Below, one piece after another: positions 1 to 6,680 of a stretch of 12,367 bases of DNA. Origin of the DNA: a bacterium. Its GTDB lineage: Bacteria > Bacteroidota > Ignavibacteria > Kapaibacteriales > UBA961. The DNA is taken from contig JALHLL010000094.1 in NCBI GenBank assembly GCA_022844575.1, positions 1-12,367 of the forward strand, written 5' to 3'. Below the pieces are notes generated by a model that saw only the letters and a list, made by a program, of their open reading frames with translations, ran no database searches and was not told the origin of the DNA. Position 1 is the first letter of the stretch, and each line of letters starts with the position of its first letter. A program made the translations under genes and the position numbers.

Positions 1-129
1 CCATGTTATTGTATATGAACCACCTTCATTCAGTTTTTCACCTCCATTCGGCTTGTATAGTATGGGCGTTTGGGCATTTGTTGCACAAAGCAGTGCGATG
101 AATAGAAGTAACATCGTAACTATTTTCAT
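1..129 (-). CDS. Secreted protein, N-terminal fragment with Kre9/KNH-like repeat start (partial)
   Basis: I translated this by hand. It is an open frame of 43 codons that begins with ATG (complement of 127-129) and runs off the left edge. Residues 1-20 form a textbook signal peptide: Met-Lys, a hydrophobic core MLLLFIALL, then an Ala-x-Ala-like ATNAQ cleavage region. The mature part starts TPILYKPNGGEKLNEGGSY and continues TITW. The PNGGE...G.SYTITW pattern resembles the Ser-Thr-rich/Kre9-KNH and related beta-sandwich modules found in large secreted or cell-surface proteins of the Chlorobi/Ignavibacteria/Kapabacteria group. AGGAG lies six bases before the ATG, a good ribosome binding site that fixes the start. 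The rest of the protein is outside the window, so a type IX secretion sorting domain cannot be tested. Being a secreted protein is well supported; the function is unknown. Confidence 0.8.
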   Translation of the reverse strand, partial: MKIVTMLLLFIALLCATNAQTPILYKPNGGEKLNEGGSYTITW

Positions 130-170
130 AACACACTCCTGCCAAATGTTGATTATACAATCGGTTTGAC

Positions 171-185
171 CGCAACAGTGTTGCG
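171..185. repeat. Perfect 15-bp dyad CGCAACA-G-TGTTGCG
   Basis: The arms CGCAACA and TGTTGCG are exact reverse complements around a single G. The dyad lies 42 bp upstream of the secreted-protein gene's start codon. It could be a transcription-factor operator or, as RNA, a 6-bp hairpin with an AGU loop. Its half-site GCAAC/GTTGC is the same as in the ArsR operators at 7944-7985, but the spacer is 3 bp instead of 6, so recognition by the same regulator is doubtful. Confidence 0.5.
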
Positions 186-200
186 ATAGATTAAGTCATA

Positions 201-208
201 CAAAAATA
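201..208 (-). promoter_or_regulatory. Possible Bacteroidota -7 element for the left-edge secreted-protein gene
   Basis: On the minus strand this reads TATTTTTG, a perfect match to TAnnTTTG, about 72 bases before the ATG at 129. I see no convincing TTTG at the -33 position, so the call is weak. If real, transcription would start near 194 and the dyad at 171-185 would lie in the leader RNA. Confidence 0.3.
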
Positions 209-572
209 TAAGAATACGATTGAGATGTAACACTATAACATTACAATAAAGACCTAAAGCCACTTTAATTTTTTCGGGCAAGTGTATAAAGTGTTCCACT
301 ATTTTATCAAACTGATAATCCCGACGATATGTTGCCCATCAAATATGTCATGTCACTTCATATCACTTTATTGGTGATAATGTTCTAGAATATAAGGCAT
401 GATATCCTTTCTCAATCAATGCTATACTCTTGTTTCAATATCTTATAAATTTCAAAAAAAACTGAAGTAGATTAAGATAACATTTAACAACATTCATTCA
501 TTAATCTCTTACTACTTACACTCGGATACAAAGTACAGTAGAACTGTTTTGATGTCGTTACACAAACAATTT

Positions 573-1550
573 TCACTGTACTATACCCCAAGAATTCTCA
601 GGTAATTTTCCAATCATTTTATATTTTCCGTTTATTTTGTAATATTCGAAACGATTAAAATATTCCTTTTCGGATTTACTTATTGTGTTTTTCGGAATAA
701 TAATCTTATAATGCAAAGAAATCGATGATGTTCTCCAATAATCAGTAATTCTGTTAATCTTTATATACCTAATAACCCTGTTTTCTATACGACTCAAATC
801 TACTAACTCGCTTTCATTATAAAATACAATTTTGTATTTGTGTATACCAATATGTATCGAGTCAGGATTGAGTATTTCACAAATACGGTCATAGTCAACT
901 CTTTCTCTACAAATTCTTATGGTATCTTCGTCTAATACTAAATCTTTAGTGTCTAAAAAATGCTTAATGGATGTGGATATTAACTTATATTGACTCTCAG
1001 GGTTTATCCTGTATATTTTATTCGAATCAAAGAGAAATCTTTGTTTTTGTGGAAAATGACCTACAGTATTATCTTTTACTTTCTTGTAATGTATTTTACC
1101 GATTTTGAACCCAGCTTTTGTAGAGACAAATTTTAAAGTGTCACGATGTGGTAGAGGAAAATGGAATCCCGCTTTCGGGTCACGGTAAGTATTTTCATGG
1201 CAATATTCACAATTATACATAGTAAGAACCATAAAAGAATCTGAGGCTTTCTTTATAATCACTCCATACATGTAATAGAATGCACCATCAGAAGCTGAAT
1301 ACCTTCTTTCACCTTTGTGAAGAGAAAAAGGTGTCTTGTACATGTAAAATGTATCGTTTTCGATTTTTACTGTATTGAGACTAAACCACCTTCTAGGCCA
1401 ATCATAGCATTCTTTCTTACCATTTTTGAGAGTTATGCACTTAGCCTCGACACCTTCATAGTAGTTTTGTGAAAGAGCTGTTTGACTACACAGTAAAAAC
1501 ATTACCGTAACAGTACACATTATAACAGATTTTATTATTAAACTAAGCAT
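573..1550 (-). CDS. Secreted protein of unknown function with a CxxCH motif
   Basis: I do not recognise this 325-residue protein. Residues 1-28 look like a Sec signal peptide: Lys7, a hydrophobic core VTVMFLL, then SQTALSQ before the mature start NYYEG. The Cys in FLLC lacks a small residue before it, so a lipoprotein is unlikely. The ATG at 1550 is preferred over Met11 because it keeps the positively charged n-region; neither has a visible ribosome binding site. The mature part is rich in Tyr, Lys, Arg and Ile, and alternating hydrophobic stretches suggest beta structure. Residues 114-118 read CEYCH, the pattern of covalent haem c attachment, but nothing else resembles a cytochrome. Cys38 and Cys48 form another possible pair. 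The gene lies downstream of the PAP2 gene after a 103-bp gap with no obvious promoter or terminator. It could be an envelope or outer-membrane-associated protein. Confidence 0.75.
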   Translation of the reverse strand: MLSLIIKSVIMCTVTVMFLLCSQTALSQNYYEGVEAKCITLKNGKKECYDWPRRWFSLNTVKIENDTFYMYKTPFSLHKGERRYSASDGAFYYMYGVIIKKASDSFMVLTMYNCEYCHENTYRDPKAGFHFPLPHRDTLKFVSTKAGFKIGKIHYKKVKDNTVGHFPQKQRFLFDSNKIYRINPESQYKLISTSIKHFLDTKDLVLDEDTIRICRERVDYDRICEILNPDSIHIGIHKYKIVFYNESELVDLSRIENRVIRYIKINRITDYWRTSSISLHYKIIIPKNTISKSEKEYFNRFEYYKINGKYKMIGKLPENSWGIVQ

Positions 1551-1653
1551 TACAAATCAAGTTGGTTTCATTTTTTCTGTGTTTCGTACAGTATATATTC
1601 ATGTTTGATAGAACATTACTTTATTAATAGTGTTAGATTTTATGACTAAATCT

Positions 1654-2613
1654 CTACTCCACTTCTATAACCCATTTTTTACGAACAAAAAGGCGATGTA
1701 TCTTCGGTTCAACCCATAAAGCAACAAAACAACACAGTATGCCTGCCATTACATCCACCACATAGTGATAACGTTGATAGACAGTAGCATATATAAGCAG
1801 TACACTGAAAATAAAGAAGAACCATTTTAACCGTGAACGAAAACGAAATACAAGGATAAGATTAAGCAAAGTAATCATCGTATGCCCGCTCGGCATACAG
1901 TTTCTATGCACAAATAATTCGGGTGTTAATGAACCTTTCGGTATCCCGTCACCCGCATCAATAAAAGCACGTGCATATTCAGTAATGAATAAACCCGGTA
2001 GCTCGGAATTTGTTTGAAAATAATCATGTAATGTAAAACGTGGTCCTATCGCCGGAGCTATAAAGTATAAAAGGTAAGAAGCAAAAATTCCAAAAACCGT
2101 CAATCTGATTAACTTATGCACCTCTTTTATTCTACCCACACAATACATCTCAATTCCGAGAATAATACCGTGAAAAAAATAGAGCATATAAGCAAATTGG
2201 GTTGCTTCAGTAATAATAGGGTGCTGAAATTTCAGTAGAAATTTAGTCGGGTCTGTCCCGAAGATTGCTCTATCCCAAGCAATAAGCATAGTATCGTAAT
2301 CATGCGGATTGACAAGCGGTATAAAGTTAAAAACTTGACTAAACATTATCGGTACTATGGGAATACAGTAAAAAATACCCAAAATCCTTATAAAAGGAAT
2401 ATTATCCCTTCGCGAAGCATTGATTGCAATAAGGATAGTTGTACAGATAAGAAAAAGATTTAATAATAAAAGGGGTACGGCACCTGTTAAACTTGTAAAG
2501 AACACAAGGCATAGTACCATATAGATAGTTGTCATCCCCATTACATATAAGTCTTGGGTTCGTAATACTTCAGATAATTTTTGCCCGAAAATCAATAATT
2601 TCTCTTTTACCAT
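1654..2613 (-). CDS. PAP2-superfamily (Aur1-like) integral membrane phosphatase/transferase
   Basis: Residue numbers count from the ATG at 2613 (319 residues). The protein has about six to eight hydrophobic segments. The PAP2 signature is complete: APAIGPRF (187-194, the basic first motif), PSGH (241-244) and RYHYVVD with Arg281, His283 and Asp287 as the last motif. In this superfamily the PSGH histidine and the last histidine catalyse phosphoryl transfer through a phospho-histidine intermediate, usually on lipid phosphates. The APAIGPRF arrangement resembles the inositol-phosphotransferase Aur1/Ipt1-like subgroup more than soluble acid phosphatases. The substrate is unknown. The frame extends 11 codons upstream to a TTG at 2646 inside ksgA, but the ATG at 2613 lies just 4 bases after the ksgA stop and is the more likely start, implying translation coupled to ksgA. 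AAGGA lies 14 bases before it, too far to be convincing. Confidence 0.88.
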   Translation of the reverse strand: MVKEKLLIFGQKLSEVLRTQDLYVMGMTTIYMVLCLVFFTSLTGAVPLLLLNLFLICTTILIAINASRRDNIPFIRILGIFYCIPIVPIMFSQVFNFIPLVNPHDYDTMLIAWDRAIFGTDPTKFLLKFQHPIITEATQFAYMLYFFHGIILGIEMYCVGRIKEVHKLIRLTVFGIFASYLLYFIAPAIGPRFTLHDYFQTNSELPGLFITEYARAFIDAGDGIPKGSLTPELFVHRNCMPSGHTMITLLNLILVFRFRSRLKWFFFIFSVLLIYATVYQRYHYVVDVMAGILCCFVALWVEPKIHRLFVRKKWVIEVE

Positions 2614-2617
2614 AGTT

Positions 2618-3433
2618 TCAGTTATTTTCCTTATGTAATTGTACAATTTCTACTATTTTTATAAAATCATGAGTTGTTAACTCTTCAGCCCTTTTTTCAC
2701 TTATTTCTTTAATCCATTCATTTTCACCTGCAACAGTAAATACATCTGTTGATTTTAAGGAATTTGATAATTTTTTACGTCTCTGATTAAATCCTGCTCG
2801 AACATATACCATCGTTTTCTTAAAAAGTTCGCGGCTTATTTTTTCAGGGATTTCACTACAATCGAATCTTACGACTGAGGATGTTACCTTCGGTTGGGGC
2901 GAAAAACTATGTGGAGAAACATCAAAACACCTTTTGGCTTTTGATGAATAATTACAGGCAAGTGTCAAGATACCATAATCCTTGCTTCTTGGCAAAGCAT
3001 TAAGTCGCATTGCTACTTCTCTTTGCATCATAATTATAGCGCGGCGAAAAATATCCGCATTATCGAAAATCATAAATAAAATTTCACTTGTAATATTATA
3101 GGGTATATTCCCTATTATATTCAGTTTCTGACCTGACGTTTGTGCAAACTCGCGAATATCAAAACGCTCGATACTTGTGTGATGTATAATCAGTTTGTCG
3201 GTCGGGTATGTCTTTTTTAAATGCCCGACAGCTCTTTCGTCAATCTCTATCGCATGAACAATATATCCTCTTTCTAACATCAAGGAAGTTAACGCACCCG
3301 TGCCGGGGCCTATTTCAAGAACCGTAGAGCCTGATTCGATTTCCAATAAGTCTATTATCTTGGCGGCGATATTTCTATCCGTCAAAAAATTCTGTCCCAA
3401 ATGTTTCTTTGCCTCAATCGCCTTGATGTTCAT
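2618..3433 (-). CDS. ksgA (rsmA): 16S rRNA (adenine1518/1519-N6) dimethyltransferase
   Basis: This enzyme transfers four methyl groups from S-adenosylmethionine to two adjacent adenines near the 3' end of 16S rRNA during small-subunit maturation in the cytoplasm. The 271 residues match the family's usual length. Visible motifs, in order: LGQNFL (12-17), the SAM-binding loop EIGPGTGALT (40-49), acidic motif EID (63-65), the catalytic NIPY (109-112), MMQREVAMR (135-143), FSPQPKV (177-183) and the C-terminal rRNA-contacting RAGFNQRRKKL (212-222). The start ATG is preceded by GAGGAG at short spacing, which supports it. It is divergent from the ACMSD gene with 42 bp between them, and the PAP2 gene follows after 4 bases. 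No clear TAnnTTTG promoter is visible for it on the minus strand. All key residues are present, so it should be active. Confidence 0.97.
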   Translation of the reverse strand: MNIKAIEAKKHLGQNFLTDRNIAAKIIDLLEIESGSTVLEIGPGTGALTSLMLERGYIVHAIEIDERAVGHLKKTYPTDKLIIHHTSIERFDIREFAQTSGQKLNIIGNIPYNITSEILFMIFDNADIFRRAIIMMQREVAMRLNALPRSKDYGILTLACNYSSKAKRCFDVSPHSFSPQPKVTSSVVRFDCSEIPEKISRELFKKTMVYVRAGFNQRRKKLSNSLKSTDVFTVAGENEWIKEISEKRAEELTTHDFIKIVEIVQLHKENN

Positions 3434-3452
3434 TCGCTCCTCTGTAAATTTG
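3422..3452 (+). promoter_or_regulatory. Candidate Bacteroidota promoter for the ACMSD gene
   Basis: TAAATTTG at 3445-3452 matches TAnnTTTG exactly, and CTTG at 3422-3425 (one mismatch to TTTG) lies 19 bp upstream. The predicted transcript would start near 3459, about 17 bases before the ATG at 3476. The upstream half overlaps the first codons of ksgA on the other strand. A small dyad TATAG-A-CTATA (3453-3463) sits right at the predicted transcription start and could be a control site. Confidence 0.45.
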
Positions 3453-3475
3453 TATAGACTATAGAAAGACCAATT

Positions 3476-4561
3476 ATGCTAAAAATAGATATTCACGCTC
3501 ATATATTGCCTCAAACATGGGAATCCCTCAAAGACAAATATGGCTACGGCGGATTCATCCAATTGCATCATCATCAAAAAGGTCGCGCAAAAATGATGCG
3601 TGATGACGGCACTTTCTTCCGCGAAATTGAAGAAAACTGTTGGAATCCCGACGCAATATTGCAAGATATGAATAAACACAATGTTGACGTTATGGTTTTA
3701 TGTACAGTGCCTGTTTTGTTCAAGTACTGGGCAAAACCGGAACATACACTCGACTGGCATATTTTTCTCAACAATCACCTTGCCGAAATCCAGAACAATA
3801 CTCCGCAACGTTTAGTCGGACTCGGCACAATACCTATGCAAGATACCGACCTTGCAATAAAGGAGTTAGAGCGTTGTGTAAAAGAATGTAAGTTCCCGGG
3901 CATTCAAATCGGCTCGAACATAAACGGTAAAAATCTCGATCATCCCGACTTTTTTCCGATATACCAAGCGGCACAAGATTTGGGTGCATGTATTATGGTA
4001 CATCCGTGGGAAATGGCGGGAGCAAATAGAATGAAGCCATACTTTATGGAATGGTTGGTTGGCATGCCGGCAGAAACTACCCTTTCCATCTGTTCCATGA
4101 TATTTGGTGGCGTATTCGATAAATTCCCCCGTCTAAGAGTGCTTTTTGCACATGCAGGAGGTGCCTTTCCGTTTACAGTCGGCAGAATATCTCATGGTTG
4201 GCGTGCGCGTCCCGATTTGTGTAATATCAATCATATACGCGATCCGCGTGAGTATTTGGGGCAATTTTGGGTAGATGGTATCACTCACGATGATGATGCG
4301 CTCAAATATCTTCTGCAAGTTTTACCTTCGCACAAAGTGGCTTATGGTACGGACTACCCCTTCCCTCTTGGTGATCTGGAACATGGAAAATTCATTGAGG
4401 ATATGAAAGATATTGATATACTTGTTAAGGAGGATTTGTTTTATCGTAGTGCACTCGGGTTTTTGGGATTGCCGGAGAACAGATTTTCGAAACAAAAGAC
4501 CTTTAATGATAATATGACAAGAGTTATATCTACGATAAATGGCGATATTTCTAGGAACTAA
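3476..4561 (+). CDS. ACMSD (nbaD-type): 2-amino-3-carboxymuconate-6-semialdehyde decarboxylase (amidohydrolase family)
   Basis: This zinc enzyme decarboxylates 2-amino-3-carboxymuconate-6-semialdehyde in the kynurenine/3-hydroxyanthranilate pathway, steering tryptophan carbon to 2-aminomuconate instead of quinolinate and NAD. The 361 residues form the amidohydrolase TIM barrel. Expected metal ligands are His7 and His9 (DIHAH), His176 (VHPW) and Asp293 (GTDYPFPLG), with catalytic His226 (FAHAGGAFPF). Substrate-binding arginines correspond to Arg49 (FFRE) and Arg237 (GRISHG). Blocks such as GYGGFIQLHHH, ENCW, YWAKPEHTL, FPGIQIG and GMPAETT closely resemble the animal and Pseudomonas enzymes as I remember them. 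About 25 residues after LGLPENRF go beyond the usual C-terminus. No other kynurenine-pathway gene lies nearby. The divergent position to ksgA and the promoter at 3422-3452 suggest its own transcription. Confidence 0.93.
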   Translation: MLKIDIHAHILPQTWESLKDKYGYGGFIQLHHHQKGRAKMMRDDGTFFREIEENCWNPDAILQDMNKHNVDVMVLCTVPVLFKYWAKPEHTLDWHIFLNNHLAEIQNNTPQRLVGLGTIPMQDTDLAIKELERCVKECKFPGIQIGSNINGKNLDHPDFFPIYQAAQDLGACIMVHPWEMAGANRMKPYFMEWLVGMPAETTLSICSMIFGGVFDKFPRLRVLFAHAGGAFPFTVGRISHGWRARPDLCNINHIRDPREYLGQFWVDGITHDDDALKYLLQVLPSHKVAYGTDYPFPLGDLEHGKFIEDMKDIDILVKEDLFYRSALGFLGLPENRFSKQKTFNDNMTRVISTINGDISRN

Positions 4562-4616
4562 AAAGCGTAACATCTTTACATAATACTTTTCTTTAACAAT
4601 AATTGGGGAAACAATA

Positions 4617-4973
4617 ATGGCATACGATGAGAACATTGTACAAAGAATCCGCACTATTTTTAGCAATAAGAATATAATTTTCACAGAAAAGAAAATGTTC
4701 AGTGGTGTATGCTTTATGGTTGATGACAAAATGTGTACCGGCACTCATATTGATAAAAAATCGGGACAAAATTATCTATTATGTAGAATTGGTGAGAATG
4801 ACTATGAAAACTCCATTAACAGAGATGATTGTATTCCGATGGACTTTTCCGGAAAGTCCATGAAAGGGTTTATTTTTGTACTTGAAAAAGGTTTTCAAAG
4901 TGATAATGATTTATCGTATTGGTTGCAACTTTGTTTAGATTTTAATCCGCAAGCAAAGAAAAGTAAGAAATAA
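4617..4973 (+). CDS. TfoX N-terminal-domain family protein
   Basis: The 118 residues match the stand-alone TfoX/Sxy N-terminal domain. The start MAYDENIVQRIR, the core KKMFSGVCFMVDDKMCTGTH, and the late block PMDFSGKSMKGFIFV are the recognisable family landmarks. In gamma-proteobacteria this domain occurs in the competence regulator TfoX/Sxy together with a C-terminal domain. That second domain is absent here, as in most small bacterial members, whose function is unknown; a role in competence should not be assumed. The basic tail KKSKK is typical of these short proteins. GGGGA lies 8 bases before the ATG and supports the start. It follows the ACMSD gene by 55 bp with no terminator visible, so readthrough is possible. 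Confidence 0.88.
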   Translation: MAYDENIVQRIRTIFSNKNIIFTEKKMFSGVCFMVDDKMCTGTHIDKKSGQNYLLCRIGENDYENSINRDDCIPMDFSGKSMKGFIFVLEKGFQSDNDLSYWLQLCLDFNPQAKKSKK

Positions 4974-4978
4974 AAACT

Positions 4979-5016
4979 GAGTGTATAGGTTAAACATATG
5001 TAACTACTATATACTC
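4979..5016. repeat. Long imperfect hairpin between the tfoX-like and sigma-factor genes
   Basis: GAGTGTATAG (4979-4988) pairs with CTATATACTC (5007-5016) over 10 bp with one G-U pair. Inside, GTTA (4989-4992) pairs with TAAC (5001-5004), leaving a 2-base bulge and an 8-base loop. It begins 6 bases after the tfoX-like stop. No U-run follows on either side, so it is not a standard terminator. It may be an operator for the sigma-factor gene, an RNA structure or a transcript end. No other copy was noticed in the window. Confidence 0.55.
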
Positions 5017-5048
5017 GCGGATTAACAAATATTTGTACCCACTTTATA

Positions 5049-5780
5049 ATGATACAAAACACACTCAGTGAACATGATTTGATTTTATATCTGCAAAGTG
5101 GAGAATCGTTTGCTTTAGAATATATATACGATCATTATAGTTCTTCACTCTATGGCATAATTCTGAAAATACTTCAAGGAAGAATAGAAATAGCAGAGGA
5201 TGTTCTTCAAGAAGCACTAATGAAAGTGTGGCTGAACCGTGAACTGTATAATAGTGCAAAAGGGAGTATTTTTACATGGATGCTTAATATAGCGCGTAAT
5301 ACGGCGATTGATAAATTACGCAGTACTGAGTTAAATGCACAGGCAGTGAACCGTGTTCCCTTCGATTCCGTAAGTATTGATGAAGAAGTTCATTCAAAGA
5401 CGCCCGATTATGCGGAGTCGGCAAATCTTCGTGAAATTCTTTCAAAACTACCTAAAGAGCAATTACAAATTATTGAGTTAATGTATTTTCAAGGATATAC
5501 TCAATCGGAAATTGCAAAAGAATTTTCTATTCCGCTCGGTACAATTAAGTCACGCGCACGATTGGCGATAGAAACTTTGCGTGCCATCTTCACTGAGGAA
5601 CTTAAAGGGACTGACAATAACAACAGTAATCCGGTCAAAAAAGAAATTCTATTGGCAATTATTTTCGTCCTTAATTCAGGCATTTCTCAAGAAGCAGACC
5701 TGAATACTAACAATACTTCCGGCTTACCCTCGAATTTGCCGGAGAATCATTGTTCATTATCACTACAAAATACTATATGA
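5049..5780 (+). CDS. ECF-family RNA polymerase sigma factor with an extended C-terminal tail
   Basis: An alternative sigma factor that redirects RNA polymerase to stress promoters when released by its anti-sigma partner. Region 2 spans about residues 21-92 (FALEYIYDHY, then EDVLQEALMKVW for core binding, and SIFTWMLNIARNTAIDKLR for -10 recognition). Region 4 spans about 128-180 (LSKLPKEQLQIIELMYFQGYT, then the helix-turn-helix SEIAKEFSIPLGTIKSRAR). It resembles the SigK/RpoE-like group that pairs with RskA-type anti-sigma factors. ECF proteins usually end near residue 180-190, but this one continues to 243 with an Asn/Ser-rich tail containing a short hydrophobic patch ILLAIIFVL (200-208). The stop overlaps the anti-sigma ATG as ATGA, so the reading frame through the tail looks genuine. 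No Shine-Dalgarno or convincing promoter is visible before the ATG. Confidence 0.93.
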   Translation: MIQNTLSEHDLILYLQSGESFALEYIYDHYSSSLYGIILKILQGRIEIAEDVLQEALMKVWLNRELYNSAKGSIFTWMLNIARNTAIDKLRSTELNAQAVNRVPFDSVSIDEEVHSKTPDYAESANLREILSKLPKEQLQIIELMYFQGYTQSEIAKEFSIPLGTIKSRARLAIETLRAIFTEELKGTDNNNSNPVKKEILLAIIFVLNSGISQEADLNTNNTSGLPSNLPENHCSLSLQNTI

Positions 5781-6604
5781 GCGAAATACATAATATTGAT
5801 GATGAACAAAATACAGAAAATGATGCTGCAATTTATGCTTTAGGTGGAATGACTAACTCGGAAAGCGATAAACTGAAGAGTATAGAAGATAAGCATCTCA
5901 AAGAAAAAATTACAGATTCGGAAAAGGTTATCGAAATATTAGCAAGGTCGGCATCCATTAACCCTTCACCTTCATTAAGACCCAAAATACTTCAAAAGAT
6001 TATAGGTAATCCGTTCCCCTCAACGGTGATTTTATCCTTACGCTCGCGTTTAAAAAGTACATATCGTTATGCCTTTGCTGCAAGTATTTTATTCACGGTA
6101 AGTACGACTACTGCTCTTTATTTGTATAATGAGAATACCAATACTCTTACTGAATTAAACACAGTTCGCAATGAATTGACTCGTAATAAATATGATATTT
6201 CCGTTATGGCATCGAAAGCGACTGTGCTTGACACACGCTTAGCATTGCTTAGCAATCCGAATACAGTCGAAGTATTTATGAAATCAGTTAAGAAAGATAG
6301 TTCTGCAAAAAACTCACATACAACAGTATATTGGAATGCGAAAGAAAGTAGTGTTCACTTGGAGGTACACTCTTTACCGTCGAATAACGATTCTACCGAT
6401 TATCAATTATGGGCTTTGGTCGATGGTAAACCGCGTGACTTGGGTGTTTTTCATTCTACTGTTTCACCTTTTATTTTCCGAATGAATAGTACGGATTCAG
6501 CCGATGCTTTCGCTATTACTCTCGAACCAAAAGGTGGGAGACCTTCACCCACATTAGAAAATCTTACCGTTTTGGGTAATGCTCCGAAACTAAACATTCA
6601 ATAG
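5777..6604 (+). CDS. RskA-type membrane anti-sigma factor
   Basis: Single-pass membrane protein that would hold the upstream sigma factor inactive at the inner membrane. Numbering is from the ATG at 5777 (275 residues). Residues about 12-60 are the cytoplasmic sigma-binding part, with the ASD-like AAIYALGGMTNSES. A hydrophobic helix lies at about 96-117. The periplasmic part ends in the RskA C-terminal domain, with DYQLWALVDGKPRDLGVF (208-225) and AFAITLEPKGGRPSPT (244-259). There is no HxxxCxxC zinc motif, consistent with the RskA rather than the zinc anti-sigma class. The frame opens earlier at a TTG (5750), but the ATG that overlaps the sigma stop (ATGA, 5777-5780) is the better start and implies translational coupling that balances the two proteins. 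Release in such systems is usually by regulated proteolysis; no protease gene lies here. Confidence 0.9.
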   Translation: MSEIHNIDDEQNTENDAAIYALGGMTNSESDKLKSIEDKHLKEKITDSEKVIEILARSASINPSPSLRPKILQKIIGNPFPSTVILSLRSRLKSTYRYAFAASILFTVSTTTALYLYNENTNTLTELNTVRNELTRNKYDISVMASKATVLDTRLALLSNPNTVEVFMKSVKKDSSAKNSHTTVYWNAKESSVHLEVHSLPSNNDSTDYQLWALVDGKPRDLGVFHSTVSPFIFRMNSTDSADAFAITLEPKGGRPSPTLENLTVLGNAPKLNIQ

Positions 6605-6611
6605 AAAAATA

Positions 6612-6643
6612 AATCCCTTGATTCAAAAATAAATCAAGGGATT
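6612..6643. terminator. Bidirectional rho-independent terminator
   Basis: AATCCCTTGATT (6612-6623) and AATCAAGGGATT (6632-6643) form a perfect 12-bp stem with an 8-base loop. It lies between the convergent anti-sigma gene (stop 6604) and globin gene (stop 6681). On the minus strand the stem is followed by TTATTTTTC, a good U-run. On the plus strand only CTTT follows, so termination should be stronger for the globin transcript. Confidence 0.82.
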
Positions 6644-6680
6644 CTTTACAATAATTGTACTATTGCGACTTAATAGCAGA

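Larger units (their letters stand above)
130..572. other. Gene-free stretch of 443 bp
   Basis: This AT-rich stretch lies between the stop of the 573-1550 gene and the start of the left-edge gene, both on the minus strand. I find no open frame with a credible start and no RNA gene. It holds a possible minus-strand promoter element (201-208), a perfect 15-bp dyad (171-185), a weak 6-bp hairpin at 361-379 (TATCAC, 7-base loop, GTGATA) and a 5-bp hairpin at 535-547 (ACAGT/ACTGT). The last two are too weak to call terminators. The remainder is unexplained and could be decayed sequence or a long leader or tail. Confidence 0.6.

Noticed and set aside
361..379. TATCAC/GTGATA hairpin in the 443-bp gap as a terminator for the 573-1550 gene
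   Set aside because: The stem is only 6 bp, it lies about 190 bp past the stop and no U-run follows on either strand.
2614..2646. Upstream TTG start for the PAP2 gene, overlapping the end of ksgA
   Set aside because: The ATG at 2613, just after the ksgA stop, gives a complete protein, and the extra 11 residues have no family support.
3479..4744. Several open frames of 60-140 codons on the minus strand and in another plus frame across the ACMSD and tfoX-like genes
   Set aside because: They overlap strongly conserved coding sequence, have no recognisable protein features and are shadows of the real genes.
4617..4973. Calling the TfoX-domain protein a competence regulator
   Set aside because: It lacks the C-terminal domain of TfoX/Sxy and no competence gene is nearby.
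5027..5034. AATATTTG before the sigma-factor gene as a -7 promoter element
   Set aside because: The first base of TAnnTTTG is wrong, no TTTG lies at the right distance, and it would leave a leader of fewer than 10 bases.
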